DNA of 64,000 nucleotides from Candidatus Poseidoniaceae archaeon. GTDB taxonomy: Archaea > Thermoplasmatota > Poseidoniia > Poseidoniales > Poseidoniaceae. This document shows positions 15,180-24,223 of this stretch, one piece after another (within the stretch, counting starts at the first letter, position 1; each line of letters opens with the position of its first letter). A program made the translations under genes and the position numbers. Below the pieces are notes generated by a model, which was not told where the DNA came from, ran no database searches, and saw nothing but the letters and a program-made list of their open reading frames with translations. The stretch covers positions 1 to 64,000 of the forward strand of contig CASIAW010000011.1 of the NCBI GenBank assembly GCA_949372875.1, read 5' to 3'.

Positions 15180-17516
15180 ATGAAAGAACACAAAACCCTC
15201 GCTGTTTTTCTCGTTTCCTTGTTTCTTGCATCGGGGTGCCTCGGCATGGTCGATTCAGAGTTGGAAATACCTGATGTCGAACTTCCCGACGATTGGTCGA
15301 CGGTCATTCAACGGAGTTCAGCAAGCCCGCATCTGTCTCAATTTGCTGATTGTGAAGAGTTAGAAGTCGCATTGAAATCTTCGATTGCAGAAGAATACAG
15401 AATTCAATTATTACAGGCTGTTGAAGAAGAGTATTTCTTCGGTGGCGGCATATGGGCAGAAGAGGATATGGCCATTGCAGAAGGAGCTGAAACAACCTCA
15501 AGCGGAAACTCAGCCCCAAAAACCCAGAGGCAAGAAGGTACAGACTTTTCTGGAACGAACAACCAAGAACAAGGGGTTGACGAAGCGGATTTTGTCAAAA
15601 CCGATGGATATTTCATTTACTTTTTGAACGGTAAAGTTCTCGAAATATTCGGTGTGCCGGAGTTCGGCGAACTCACCCACCTCTCTTCAACTCACATTGA
15701 AGGCACACCTCAAGCGATGATGCTTGATGGTGACCGCTTAGTTGTCATCTCAACTGTTTCTTCATGGAATATCCCCCGAACCGATGCACTTTCATCAGAA
15801 TTGGGGTGGGATGGCGGCTACGGCTCTTGGAGGACATCCAGCCTCACGAAATTTACAGTGATGGACATTACAAACCGTTCTTTACCAGATGCGGGCAAGG
15901 AATTGTATCTTGAAGGATATTACATGACTGCCCGTGAAGTTAATGCAACGGTTCGAACCGTGACCCATGCATGGCTGGACATACCTGGAGTTCAGAGTTG
16001 GTTGGAGTTGCCTAATGGGTATTGGAACTTGGATTACGATGACCCGGTTCGTCGTGAAGTCCGTTCTAAAATCGCTTATCAGACGATGTTGGATAATCGA
16101 ATCGCTCTTGATGCATTAGCGCTTGAAGATATTCTTCCAAAGGTGTATGAGCGTACAAACGGCCAAATTACAATCCATACGATGAACGATGGAGACTGTG
16201 CAGATTTCATCGCCCCAGAAGACGGTTTTAATCGAGGTTTTAACAGCATCTTCACGTTTGATTTAACGTCCGATGCCTTCGAATTTCAGGCCGACCACAT
16301 CGTTGGAAACTACCCCCTCGTCTATGCATCTCAAGATGTCCTTATCCTCACAGAAAGTGCGTGGGATTGGTGGTGGTTCTGGGGCAATGACAACATGGAT
16401 GAAGCAACCAATATCCACTCTTTTGATATTTCGAGTCCTGGCGACACAGTCTACACCGGCTCAGGACGAGTGAATGGAACAATCCTCAATCAGTTTTCCA
16501 TTTCCGAGCATGAAGGAATTGTTCGCCTTGCAGTTACCTCTGGCCAATGGGCCCGTTGGTGGATGGATAATCCCGAGCCTATGAGCTCGAGCGTCGTCAC
16601 CTTTAGTCGTACAATTTCTGGACAAATCGCCTCAGATGACAGCCTCGTCGAAATAGGCCGTGTGGACAACATTGCCCCTGGCGAGCGAATCTGGAGTGCT
16701 CGCTTTGATGGTGATCGCTGCTATCTGGTTACCTTTGAGCAAATCGATCCGCTCTGGGTCATTGACATGTCGAATGCCTCATCCCCTACAATTCTTGGTG
16801 AACTTGAAGTCCCAGGTGTTTCAACATACATCCATCCGCTTTCCCGCAACCATCTGTTGACTATTGGAATGGGCCCAGCAAATGAAGATGGAACAGGACT
16901 CGACTGGTCGAGTACTCGTCTTTCGTTGTTTAACATTACAGACCCATCAACCCCTACAGCAGACGACCACCTTTTCCTCACGCCGGTAACAGATCCTCGC
17001 GATAACGCATGGGTCTGGTCGTATTCCGAAGCTTCGTATGAACACAAAGCGTTCCAATACTGGGCTCCCAAGAGTTTGCTTGCAATCCCACTTTCAACGT
17101 ATCGATATCAGAGCTGGACGGATTCGAACGGAGGCTATCATTGGAATTATCAATACATCTCAAAACTAATTCTCGTGAATGTATCCGAAGAGACTGGGAA
17201 CTTATCGATCCATGGCACCGTTGACCATTCTGACCTGTATGATCGAGGTGAAAACCAAAATTACTGGAATGAGTACAATATCCGTCGTTCTATTTTCATG
17301 GGTGATTATGTCTACGCTATCTCTTCGGCAGGAGTGACTGCAACGAACCTCGCATCAATGAATCAAAGTGCAAGCGTTGAACTGGATTATGCTAGCCCCT
17401 ACAGCACGTACTACTATGATGGTGCAGTTGAGGACACTCAAAGCACTGAGACATCTTCAGATGATGGTGAGCCAAGCAGCAGTGAGGGTTCAGGTTCTGC
17501 CCCAGCCCGGGATTAA
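15180..17516 (+). CDS. Secreted beta-propeller lipoprotein (PF09826-like)
   Basis: A lipoprotein signal ends at LASGC (Cys about 20). The motif QGVDEADFVKTDGYFIYFLNGK (about 130-150) is diagnostic of the archaeal/bacterial beta-propeller family PF09826. The rest of the 778 residues is a series of Trp- and Asp-rich blades (for example LVVISTV, DRCYLVTFEQIDPLWVIDMS, PTILGELEVPGVSTYIHPL). A short Ser/Glu-rich tail ends the protein. It is anchored outside the cell, and family members have no established activity. The start ATG follows a 53-nt gap after the upstream membrane wHTH gene. Confidence 0.85.
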   Translation: MKEHKTLAVFLVSLFLASGCLGMVDSELEIPDVELPDDWSTVIQRSSASPHLSQFADCEELEVALKSSIAEEYRIQLLQAVEEEYFFGGGIWAEEDMAIAEGAETTSSGNSAPKTQRQEGTDFSGTNNQEQGVDEADFVKTDGYFIYFLNGKVLEIFGVPEFGELTHLSSTHIEGTPQAMMLDGDRLVVISTVSSWNIPRTDALSSELGWDGGYGSWRTSSLTKFTVMDITNRSLPDAGKELYLEGYYMTAREVNATVRTVTHAWLDIPGVQSWLELPNGYWNLDYDDPVRREVRSKIAYQTMLDNRIALDALALEDILPKVYERTNGQITIHTMNDGDCADFIAPEDGFNRGFNSIFTFDLTSDAFEFQADHIVGNYPLVYASQDVLILTESAWDWWWFWGNDNMDEATNIHSFDISSPGDTVYTGSGRVNGTILNQFSISEHEGIVRLAVTSGQWARWWMDNPEPMSSSVVTFSRTISGQIASDDSLVEIGRVDNIAPGERIWSARFDGDRCYLVTFEQIDPLWVIDMSNASSPTILGELEVPGVSTYIHPLSRNHLLTIGMGPANEDGTGLDWSSTRLSLFNITDPSTPTADDHLFLTPVTDPRDNAWVWSYSEASYEHKAFQYWAPKSLLAIPLSTYRYQSWTDSNGGYHWNYQYISKLILVNVSEETGNLSIHGTVDHSDLYDRGENQNYWNEYNIRRSIFMGDYVYAISSAGVTATNLASMNQSASVELDYASPYSTYYYDGAVEDTQSTETSSDDGEPSSSEGSGSAPARD

Positions 17517-17592
17517 TATCCCTTCATCAACAGCCCAGCCTGATAGGCGAGATTGTCGGTTGATTCATCATCAAGAACGAGGTGGAAGAGCC

Positions 17593-18519
17593 ATGGGCGG
17601 ACTTCTACCAGGTGGGACTCAGTCCTGGCACCGTCTAGATGATTCAAGGTCTGACCACTACAGTCAATTACAACTCAAACGATGTCTTCACGACCGTAAT
17701 CCTTTACTTTCTCAGATGGAAGATAAGTACGCAGCTCGGGCAATCGTAGAATCGAAGCAGGCATGCAAACTACCCAAGTTGCTTCATTGGTCGACTTCAG
17801 TATCTGATATCCCTTGGAATGACTTACCTGATCAGTGCGTGATTAAGACCAACCATTGGTCGGGCGATGTCCTGTTTATCATGGACAATGGAGCGATTCC
17901 TCTCAAGGAAGTCAATCGCTCTTTTCGGCTCTTTACGGGGGGAGACAACCGATACAAGGTGATACGCAGCGGACGTGATCAAAACGGTAAGTTCTGGCCA
18001 AAATGGCGTATTGAACGTGCTCTTCGCTGGTGCTTGGGCCAAGACTTCCCAACTCAACTTGAATGGGGCGCAGCAACCATCGAGCCACGGGGCGTGATGA
18101 TTGAGGAACTACTCATTGACGACGGCCGATTACCAGATGATTGGAAAGTCCATGTTTTTCATGGAAAGGCAGGATTTATCCAACATGATATTGGGAGAAT
18201 GACAACTCACGCCCAGTCGATTTACACCATAGCAGGCAAAAAAATAACACAGTCTAATCCTCGATGGAGTGAACAAGGAACGCCTGATGAAATCATCTCT
18301 CTTTTAGGAGAAGAGGGGCTCAATTCGTTAATTCAGGCAGCTGAAAAGTTGGCGGAAGACATCGATTATACTCGCGTTGACTTGTTCCGGGTCGACAATG
18401 AATGGGTCTTTGGAGAGTTTACCAATTATCATAATTCTTGCCATCCACAATCGGAGGAATGGGAAGCGCTTGGTGGAGAGTTGTGGCTCGCTAATACAGA
18501 TACGGAGGGAGTACAATGA
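17593..18519 (+). CDS. TupA-like ATP-grasp protein
   Basis: A 308-residue protein resembling the TupA-like ATP-grasp family: LPDQCVIKTNHWSGDVLFI matches the ATP-binding strand-loop, and later EWGAATIEPRGVMIEELL and DYTRVDLFRVDNEWVFGEFT supply the acidic metal-binding strands. TupA-type enzymes ligate amino-acid or sugar-acid units in cell-wall and capsule polymers (teichuronopeptide). I use the ATG at 17593, after the lipoprotein stop at 17516, although the frame is open farther upstream. The stop overlaps the start of the glycosyltransferase (ATGA), so the two act together, presumably in glycan modification. Confidence 0.75.
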   Translation: MGGLLPGGTQSWHRLDDSRSDHYSQLQLKRCLHDRNPLLSQMEDKYAARAIVESKQACKLPKLLHWSTSVSDIPWNDLPDQCVIKTNHWSGDVLFIMDNGAIPLKEVNRSFRLFTGGDNRYKVIRSGRDQNGKFWPKWRIERALRWCLGQDFPTQLEWGAATIEPRGVMIEELLIDDGRLPDDWKVHVFHGKAGFIQHDIGRMTTHAQSIYTIAGKKITQSNPRWSEQGTPDEIISLLGEEGLNSLIQAAEKLAEDIDYTRVDLFRVDNEWVFGEFTNYHNSCHPQSEEWEALGGELWLANTDTEGVQ

Positions 18520-19451
18520 AAACAGCGATCCTCCTTCTCGGCTTCAATCGCGTTGACTACTTTCAACAAACATTGAACGCCCTTGAAGCGAACAAAGCTG
18601 CACATGAATGCGACCTCCATGTGTACTTGGACGGTGGAGAAAAGGCAAGGCAATCGGAACTGGTTATGTTGGTTGAAGCATCTTCTTTTGAAGATCCAAC
18701 CTTTGTTTTACGTGATGAGAACTGGGGCATTGGCCGTCACCTAATCGATGCCCGAAGAACGCTTTTCGATGACCTTTCATACGAGCGGATTATTCTCCTT
18801 GAGGACGATATGTTGCTCGCTCCAAGTTACATTCAAACGGTTGTCGACCTTTCAGATTGGTCTCAGCAATTTTGCGATGTAGGCACGGTTATGGCATACA
18901 ACATCAATCATGATTCAGCAGAACTTCAAGCGAATCAAATGTCTCATATCGTCGCAACAAATCGTCATTTTTGGGGTTATGTTATGACGCGAGAGGTTTG
19001 GGACATCATTAAGCATATCATCTATGACTTTGAAGCGAAGTATCTGTCGAAAAACACGTACAGAGACCGTTCACATTTCCGAATTCGCTGGATGTTTATG
19101 CGTTCAATCATGTCGAGAAAACGCAACCAGCGCTCGGGCAAGAGACTTATTCCAAATGAGTGCCTAACTCCACCCTTTCCAAGAATCCCACGAAAGTCGC
19201 CAACCAGCCAAGACGCCATTACTGCACTTGCTCTCTGGCATCATGGATTTGGCCGAATAACCACTCGAGTATCTCGTGCCGAATATATCGGCGTTGAAGG
19301 GTTTTCTTTTTCGCCACAATTGTATGCTGATTTCGGCTTTGAAGATCAAAATACACAGGACCTTTCTTCGTTTACAGAAGCGGTTGGGAACTACCAATTT
19401 GCAGCACAAGATGAACAAGGCAACACTATCAAGCCCCGACCGTACGAATGA
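18516..19451 (+). CDS. GT-A fold glycosyltransferase
   Basis: The 311-residue protein opens with a nucleotide-sugar-binding strand (AILLLGFNRVDYFQQTLNAL) and has LHVYLDGG followed by the metal-binding ILLEDDML (DD at 97-98), the DxD-type motif of GT-A enzymes; the pattern recalls family 2 or family 13 transferases. Later WGYVMTREVWD fits the acceptor part. No membrane helix, so it acts at the cytoplasmic face. Translationally coupled to the TupA-like gene (ATGA overlap) and 9 nt before a Gfo/Idh/MocA gene. Donor and acceptor are unknown. Confidence 0.75.
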   Translation: MKTAILLLGFNRVDYFQQTLNALEANKAAHECDLHVYLDGGEKARQSELVMLVEASSFEDPTFVLRDENWGIGRHLIDARRTLFDDLSYERIILLEDDMLLAPSYIQTVVDLSDWSQQFCDVGTVMAYNINHDSAELQANQMSHIVATNRHFWGYVMTREVWDIIKHIIYDFEAKYLSKNTYRDRSHFRIRWMFMRSIMSRKRNQRSGKRLIPNECLTPPFPRIPRKSPTSQDAITALALWHHGFGRITTRVSRAEYIGVEGFSFSPQLYADFGFEDQNTQDLSSFTEAVGNYQFAAQDEQGNTIKPRPYE

Positions 19452-19460
19452 GTCATTACT

Positions 19461-20438
19461 ATGGCATTCAATGTGGGCGTCATAGGCTGCGGTCGCTGGG
19501 GTGCACGGCACATTACAACACTCTTCGAATTGAAAAAACAAGGCATTGTCAATAAAATATATGCCTGCGATATCAACCCTTCGCGTCTCGAAAATCTCGC
19601 CGATGCTTTGGATGGTGTTTTCTCTGATTGGTCCGAAATGACCCACTCAACAGAACTGGATTTAGTTTCAGTTGTTACCCCAAATGCAACTCATGCACAA
19701 ATCGGAATTGCACTGTTAGAGCGAGGATTTCATGTTCTTGTGGAGAAGCCGCTGGGGCGCTCTTTGAATGAAGTAGAACAGCTTTGCGAAGCAGCACAAA
19801 AACACCCAGGCAATCTTTCTTCAGGCTATCTCTTACGCCATCACCCAGGAATTCTCTCCGCTAAAAAAATCATTCAAAGCCAGGGCATTGGTCGTGTGAA
19901 ATCCATCCGTTATACCAAATATACATCGCGTAAAAAACCATCAAATGCGAACGTCATTGAAAATCTTGCATCTCACGCCTTCTCCACCATTCCGCTCTTA
20001 CTCGATACCAGCGACACCCCACTCATCACTGTTGCAACTACGCTTGAAAACAACAAACCTGCGCACTTGGATACGGCAGATGTCGCCAAATTTCACATGA
20101 CTTATCCCGGCCATGGAGCACTCCAAACTCTCGATGTCGCGATACACGTAGGGTGGAATCATGAAGATTGCAGTCAACTCACTATTGAAGGGACGAGAGA
20201 AAACCTCCGTATTGATTTTGCAACACATGACTCAATCGAACAAGGTCACATCCATTCTGGTTATAGGCGGATTGCGACTGAAAATCAAACCCCTCCACTT
20301 GAGCAACAATACCTTCAGATTCTATCGAATGTATCCTCTTCGCAAGCCCCCATATCCTTCCATCGTCAAACTGCTACTCTACTTGCTAAAGCCACATTGC
20401 TGGCCAAACAATGGAGCGAAGAGAACAGAGTGAACTGA
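19461..20438 (+). CDS. Gfo/Idh/MocA-family oxidoreductase
   Basis: An N-terminal Rossmann fold has GVIGCGRWGARH (about 5-16), then VVTPNATHAQIGIALLERGFHVLVEKPLG with the conserved EKP lysine. The C-terminal half is the usual alpha/beta domain of about 200 residues; total 325 is typical. The family oxidises or reduces sugar and sugar-nucleotide hydroxyls with NAD(P). Its place right after the ATP-grasp and glycosyltransferase genes suggests precursor-sugar synthesis for a surface glycan. The specific substrate is not determinable. Confidence 0.88.
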   Translation: MAFNVGVIGCGRWGARHITTLFELKKQGIVNKIYACDINPSRLENLADALDGVFSDWSEMTHSTELDLVSVVTPNATHAQIGIALLERGFHVLVEKPLGRSLNEVEQLCEAAQKHPGNLSSGYLLRHHPGILSAKKIIQSQGIGRVKSIRYTKYTSRKKPSNANVIENLASHAFSTIPLLLDTSDTPLITVATTLENNKPAHLDTADVAKFHMTYPGHGALQTLDVAIHVGWNHEDCSQLTIEGTRENLRIDFATHDSIEQGHIHSGYRRIATENQTPPLEQQYLQILSNVSSSQAPISFHRQTATLLAKATLLAKQWSEENRVN

Positions 20439-20486
20439 ACACCTCTCTTGCGAGTCTTCAAGAATCAAAGGCGCTTCGCTGTTAAC

Positions 20487-20840
20487 ATGGGCCTTTCTTT
20501 CGCCGCAGTACAACGCCTGTTTTTGGGCAGTTTTCTTGCCGCTGTTTTGACATGGTTTCTCCAAGACAGTTTCATGGACGCTACATGGACGTTCCTCGGA
20601 CTTTCAGCCTTGACGGGAATCGTTTGGGGCTTGTCTGAGAAAGACATTGCTTTTGATGCACTCGGTCTTAATTCACAAGGCATTTTGGTTGCGTTTAGTT
20701 TCCTCGTATCTATTGCTATCTTCGCAGAAATCTGCATTGGAGTCTTTTCTTGGCCAACCACCGGCTCATACGTAACATCCCTCTTCTTTGTCGGCTCTTT
20801 CTGGTGGACCGGCGCCCTTATCCAACCAAAGAACAACTAA
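20487..20840 (+). CDS. Small membrane protein with about four helices, unknown
   Basis: A 117-residue, very hydrophobic protein with about four helices (residues about 5-22, 28-45, 62-85, 95-112) and a short KNN end. No family recognised. It follows the Gfo/Idh/MocA gene by 48 nt in the same direction and may belong to the glycan unit. I use the ATG at 20487; an in-frame TTG at 20448 would add 13 basic residues. Confidence 0.6.
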   Translation: MGLSFAAVQRLFLGSFLAAVLTWFLQDSFMDATWTFLGLSALTGIVWGLSEKDIAFDALGLNSQGILVAFSFLVSIAIFAEICIGVFSWPTTGSYVTSLFFVGSFWWTGALIQPKNN

Positions 20841-20857
20841 TGTTGGCCCCGTAGTTA

Positions 20858-22255
20858 ATGCGAAGGGTGAAATGCTCGTGTTGTCGACCATGTCCGATTG
20901 CAATGGCAAAGTTCGGCGACCACCCCACCCTCCCTCAACCAATTGAGGACTTGTTAATGGAACAAGTTCATACCGTTTTTCTCAAGGCAGATTGCCCACC
21001 TCGAATCAAGCAGGGTTCAATCGGAGAACTTAGGTTAATCGAAGTTGAGTCTGAGCAAAATTGGGACACGCTTCGCATGGAGGCATTACAAGAAGAACTG
21101 GTTGAATTGATCGAAGAAAATCGTCACCGCAGTGATTGCTTTCTTGAAATTGATAGAAAAGGATGTCAAGTTCTTCAATTAGGTGACCTTCGAATTTCTT
21201 GTGCCTGGCCACCTTTTGCTGATGCACGAGAAATTACGATTGTTCGGCCAGTGGCGAAACTCTCATTGGATGATTATGAATTGGATGAGCGACTTATTGC
21301 CCGGTTGGCTGACCATCATCGTGGTGTCTTTATCTGCGGTAGACCGGGATCTGGGAAAACGACACTGGCTCAAGCAATTGCAGAATATCTGGACACGGAT
21401 ATCGGGGCTATGGTCAAAACAATGGAAGCTCCACGTGACCTGCAGTTAGCAGACAGAATTACACAATATGCTCCTCTTGAAGGCGACCTTGAAAAAACAG
21501 CAGAAATTATTTTTCTGGTTCGCCCCGATTTCGTTATCTTTGACGAAGTACGACGAGCCCGTGATTTCGAAATATTTGCAGACGTTCGTCTTGCCGGCGT
21601 TGGCCTTCTGGGGGTTACTCACGCCAATTCCGCTCTTGAAGCCATTCAACGCTTAATTGGTAAGGTCGAATTAGGGCTTGTTAGCCAAGTACTCGACACC
21701 ATCATTCACGTTGAAGCGGGACAGATACAACAGGTACTCGAATTACGAATGACGGTTAAACCTCCAACCGGGATGCAGGAAGAACTCGCCCGGCCCGTTA
21801 TCGAAGTTGTCGAATTTCCAAGTGGAAAGATCACTCATGAAATGTTTGCCTTTGGTTCTGAAATAGCAGTTGTGCCGGTTGAAGGGCGAGCCACTACGGG
21901 GGTTTCCCCTCTCAAGGCTCTCGCCCGTGACCAGTTGGTTCACATGATTCAACAATGGGTCGGCGTTCAGTGCCAAGTGCAATTCAAGGGAGAAACGAGC
22001 GCTACAATCTACGCTCCGCAAAACATGATTCCAACGCTGATTGGCAAAGGTGGAGAAAATGTCCGCCAACTCCAAGACGAACTTGGCGGTATGCACCTTA
22101 ACATCGAATCTTTTGAAGACATGCCTGAAGGTCTTGCTGCACCAAAAAGAGGCCATTGGCAAGACGAATCTGACCGAAGAAGCAAAGACAGCAGGTCATG
22201 GGAGCGGCAAAATCGCGGTTCCAATTCCCGCAAGGGTAAGAAAAACCGGAGATAA
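20858..22255 (+). CDS. PINA-like ATPase with KH domain, lacking the PIN domain
   Basis: This matches the archaeal PilT/PINA family after the PIN nuclease domain. The N-terminal strand region (GSIGELRLIEV, FLEIDRKGCQVLQLG, WPPFADAREITIVRPV) is present; a P-loop GRPGSGKT lies at 161-168, Walker B VIFDE at 226-230 and GVTHAN at 252-257. A KH-type RNA/DNA-binding domain has the GKGG loop at 396-399, and the C-terminus is basic and Ser/Arg-rich. Known PINA proteins carry an N-terminal PIN domain and act as helicases or in Holliday-junction processing. Here only about 45 residues precede the ATPase part. Start may be the ATG at 20903. Confidence 0.82.
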   Translation: MRRVKCSCCRPCPIAMAKFGDHPTLPQPIEDLLMEQVHTVFLKADCPPRIKQGSIGELRLIEVESEQNWDTLRMEALQEELVELIEENRHRSDCFLEIDRKGCQVLQLGDLRISCAWPPFADAREITIVRPVAKLSLDDYELDERLIARLADHHRGVFICGRPGSGKTTLAQAIAEYLDTDIGAMVKTMEAPRDLQLADRITQYAPLEGDLEKTAEIIFLVRPDFVIFDEVRRARDFEIFADVRLAGVGLLGVTHANSALEAIQRLIGKVELGLVSQVLDTIIHVEAGQIQQVLELRMTVKPPTGMQEELARPVIEVVEFPSGKITHEMFAFGSEIAVVPVEGRATTGVSPLKALARDQLVHMIQQWVGVQCQVQFKGETSATIYAPQNMIPTLIGKGGENVRQLQDELGGMHLNIESFEDMPEGLAAPKRGHWQDESDRRSKDSRSWERQNRGSNSRKGKKNRR

Positions 22256-22547
22256 CGCAATTGAAAACAAGAAAGGGAACAACACCCCCCTTTTATGATT
22301 GGTCGCTCATATAGACATGATGAACGAAAACCACGACCTTGTCCGGCAACACTCCTGCGAATGGAATATTATCACGCCTTCAATCCTTGAGCGTCGGGAT
22401 ATTGGCGATTATAGGTGGTGTAACCATCCTTTCCTTTGTCATGTCTTACTTGACGCTGTAAACATTCCGAGGATTTGGTTTTGGAATTTGTAAATCAGAC
22501 AGAACCAAAGAAAGGGTTCATCTATGCGCTTCACGGCCGGATAAACG
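22256..22547. other. Intergenic interval upstream of the thermosome-like gene
   Basis: About 290 bases between the PINA-like ATPase and the chaperonin gene. It starts with a CCCCCCTTTTAT stretch (near 22286-22297) that could end the upstream transcript. A 64-codon ORF at 22299-22493 has an atypical protein composition and no supporting signal. The chaperonin promoter should be here, but I cannot point to a clear box A. Confidence 0.4.
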
Positions 22548-24146
22548 ATGGCTCAACGTAATGACGGCTCAGGGCGCGCACCTGTTGCGATTGTCCGTCC
22601 AACCACTTCAGTCACAAGCGGGCCTGCCGTGACTCAAAAACTGGTCAACGCTTCTGTTGCCTTTGGCAATCTACTCAAGGGCACATTCGGCCCAAACGGG
22701 CTTGACAAAATGATGTACAAGACCAGTGGAGAGACCGCAGTTACCAACGATGGAGCAAAAATAGTTGCGGAGCTCTTGGTAAAACATCCTGCAGCCAAAG
22801 CCTTTGTCCAGTTAGCAGAATCCCAAGAAAATGCATGCGGTGATGGCGTCACAGGCTGCCTTATTATAGCCAGTGAATTGATGCGTGAGGCCGGTCGTCT
22901 TTTAGAAAAAGGTCTTCACCCATTGCTCGTGGTTCAAGGATATCAAGCAGCACTCGAAACCACACTCAACACCCTTGACCAACGCGTGGTTAAAATCTCA
23001 CCAACGGATATCGAGCGCCTTATTCTGGTTGCCAAAACCGCAATGACGGGGACTTCTGCAGAATCAGGGAGCGAACATCTCGCTCGTTGTATTGTTGAGG
23101 CTGCACAAACGGTTGCAGGGGAAAGTAACGGCGTTCTCCACGTTCGAACTGAAGATGTGCGAATGACAAAGCGAGGTGTAGGGACGCTCTCCGACACATC
23201 TCTCCTCCGCGGTCTTGTTCTTGAGCGTCGATTTGACCTCGATCGGATGCCTCGGCACCTTCCAAGCGGCAAAATCGCAGTTCTTTCCTGCCCGATAGCG
23301 CTTGAACAAAGCAGTCGTGATTCAGAAATTGAAATCTCATCACCTGATGATTGGGTCGCATTTATGGATGCGGAAGAGGCACTTCTCGAGAAGAAGGCCC
23401 TTCAAGTTCTTCAGAGTGGCGCGTCCATTGTCATCTCTGCAGAAGAGATTGACTCCCGTATTCTCCACCGCTTTGTTGATGCAGGTCTCTTTGCACTTGG
23501 AGGTCTTGAACGCTCAGGTGCGGAGGATGTAGCCAAGGCATCAGGCGCTCAGATGCTCGACCATCTTGATGATCTCACACCTTCTTCATTGGGCAGTTTT
23601 GATTCCATGAGCGTTGAAGTGTTTGAGGGTGATGATGCTCGTCGTGAACGACTTCACCTCGATATCGGGGCAAGTGCAGGCCTAGCAACAGTTGACGTTG
23701 GTGGCGGCGATGGTGTTGCCACTGAAGAAATCATACGAGGACTCTATGACGCTTTGTGCTCTGTTACAAGCGCTATGGAAACGGGTGAAGTTCTGCTTGG
23801 TGGAGGAAGTTTACACATGGCAGCCAGCCTTGCTGTCAAAGATGCTGCAGAGCAACATGGAGGGCGTGAACGCCTTGCTATGGAGGCATTTTCTCGTGCA
23901 CTTGAGAACATTCCATCGACCTTAGTTTCGAATTCTGGTAATGACCAATTGGACTGCCTTCTCGAACTTCGTTCACAACACCGCCAAGGCAATGACAGTT
24001 ACGGCGTGTCTCAAACAGGCTCCTGTGAATCAATCGACCAAGCCTGGGCCAGTGCAGAAACGCTTGCACACGCCTTTGAGGCAGCATGCGATACTGCCTG
24101 CGGACTCTTACGCGTCGACCAAGTTATCTCGGCACGCGGCGATTGA
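22548..24146 (+). CDS. Divergent group II chaperonin (thermosome-like) subunit
   Basis: The length (532) and domain order match thermosome subunits that assemble into ATP-driven protein-folding rings: FGPNGLDKMM (47-56), TNDGA (66-70), HPAAKAFVQLAESQ, GDG at 98-100, LYDALC with the catalytic Asp near 401, and GGG near 418. Several near-invariant residues differ: NDGAT is NDGAK, GDGTT is GDGVTG, and GGGA-x-E is GGGSLHM. The Gly/Met-rich C-terminal tail is missing. The hydrolysis aspartates are kept but phosphate-contacting threonines are not, so ATP turnover may be altered. It is probably a specialised paralogue; a canonical copy would be expected elsewhere. Confidence 0.85.
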   Translation: MAQRNDGSGRAPVAIVRPTTSVTSGPAVTQKLVNASVAFGNLLKGTFGPNGLDKMMYKTSGETAVTNDGAKIVAELLVKHPAAKAFVQLAESQENACGDGVTGCLIIASELMREAGRLLEKGLHPLLVVQGYQAALETTLNTLDQRVVKISPTDIERLILVAKTAMTGTSAESGSEHLARCIVEAAQTVAGESNGVLHVRTEDVRMTKRGVGTLSDTSLLRGLVLERRFDLDRMPRHLPSGKIAVLSCPIALEQSSRDSEIEISSPDDWVAFMDAEEALLEKKALQVLQSGASIVISAEEIDSRILHRFVDAGLFALGGLERSGAEDVAKASGAQMLDHLDDLTPSSLGSFDSMSVEVFEGDDARRERLHLDIGASAGLATVDVGGGDGVATEEIIRGLYDALCSVTSAMETGEVLLGGGSLHMAASLAVKDAAEQHGGRERLAMEAFSRALENIPSTLVSNSGNDQLDCLLELRSQHRQGNDSYGVSQTGSCESIDQAWASAETLAHAFEAACDTACGLLRVDQVISARGD

Positions 24147-24223
24147 CTGACTTTGTTCTCCAACATTCACAGTCAATATGTTCAATATCATCGGACCAAT
24201 GCATTCGATAACGGGAATCTCCG

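Noticed and set aside
22299-22493. 64-codon ORF between the PINA-like and chaperonin genes
   Set aside because: Composition rich in Trp, His and Cys with no conserved pattern; no start signal.
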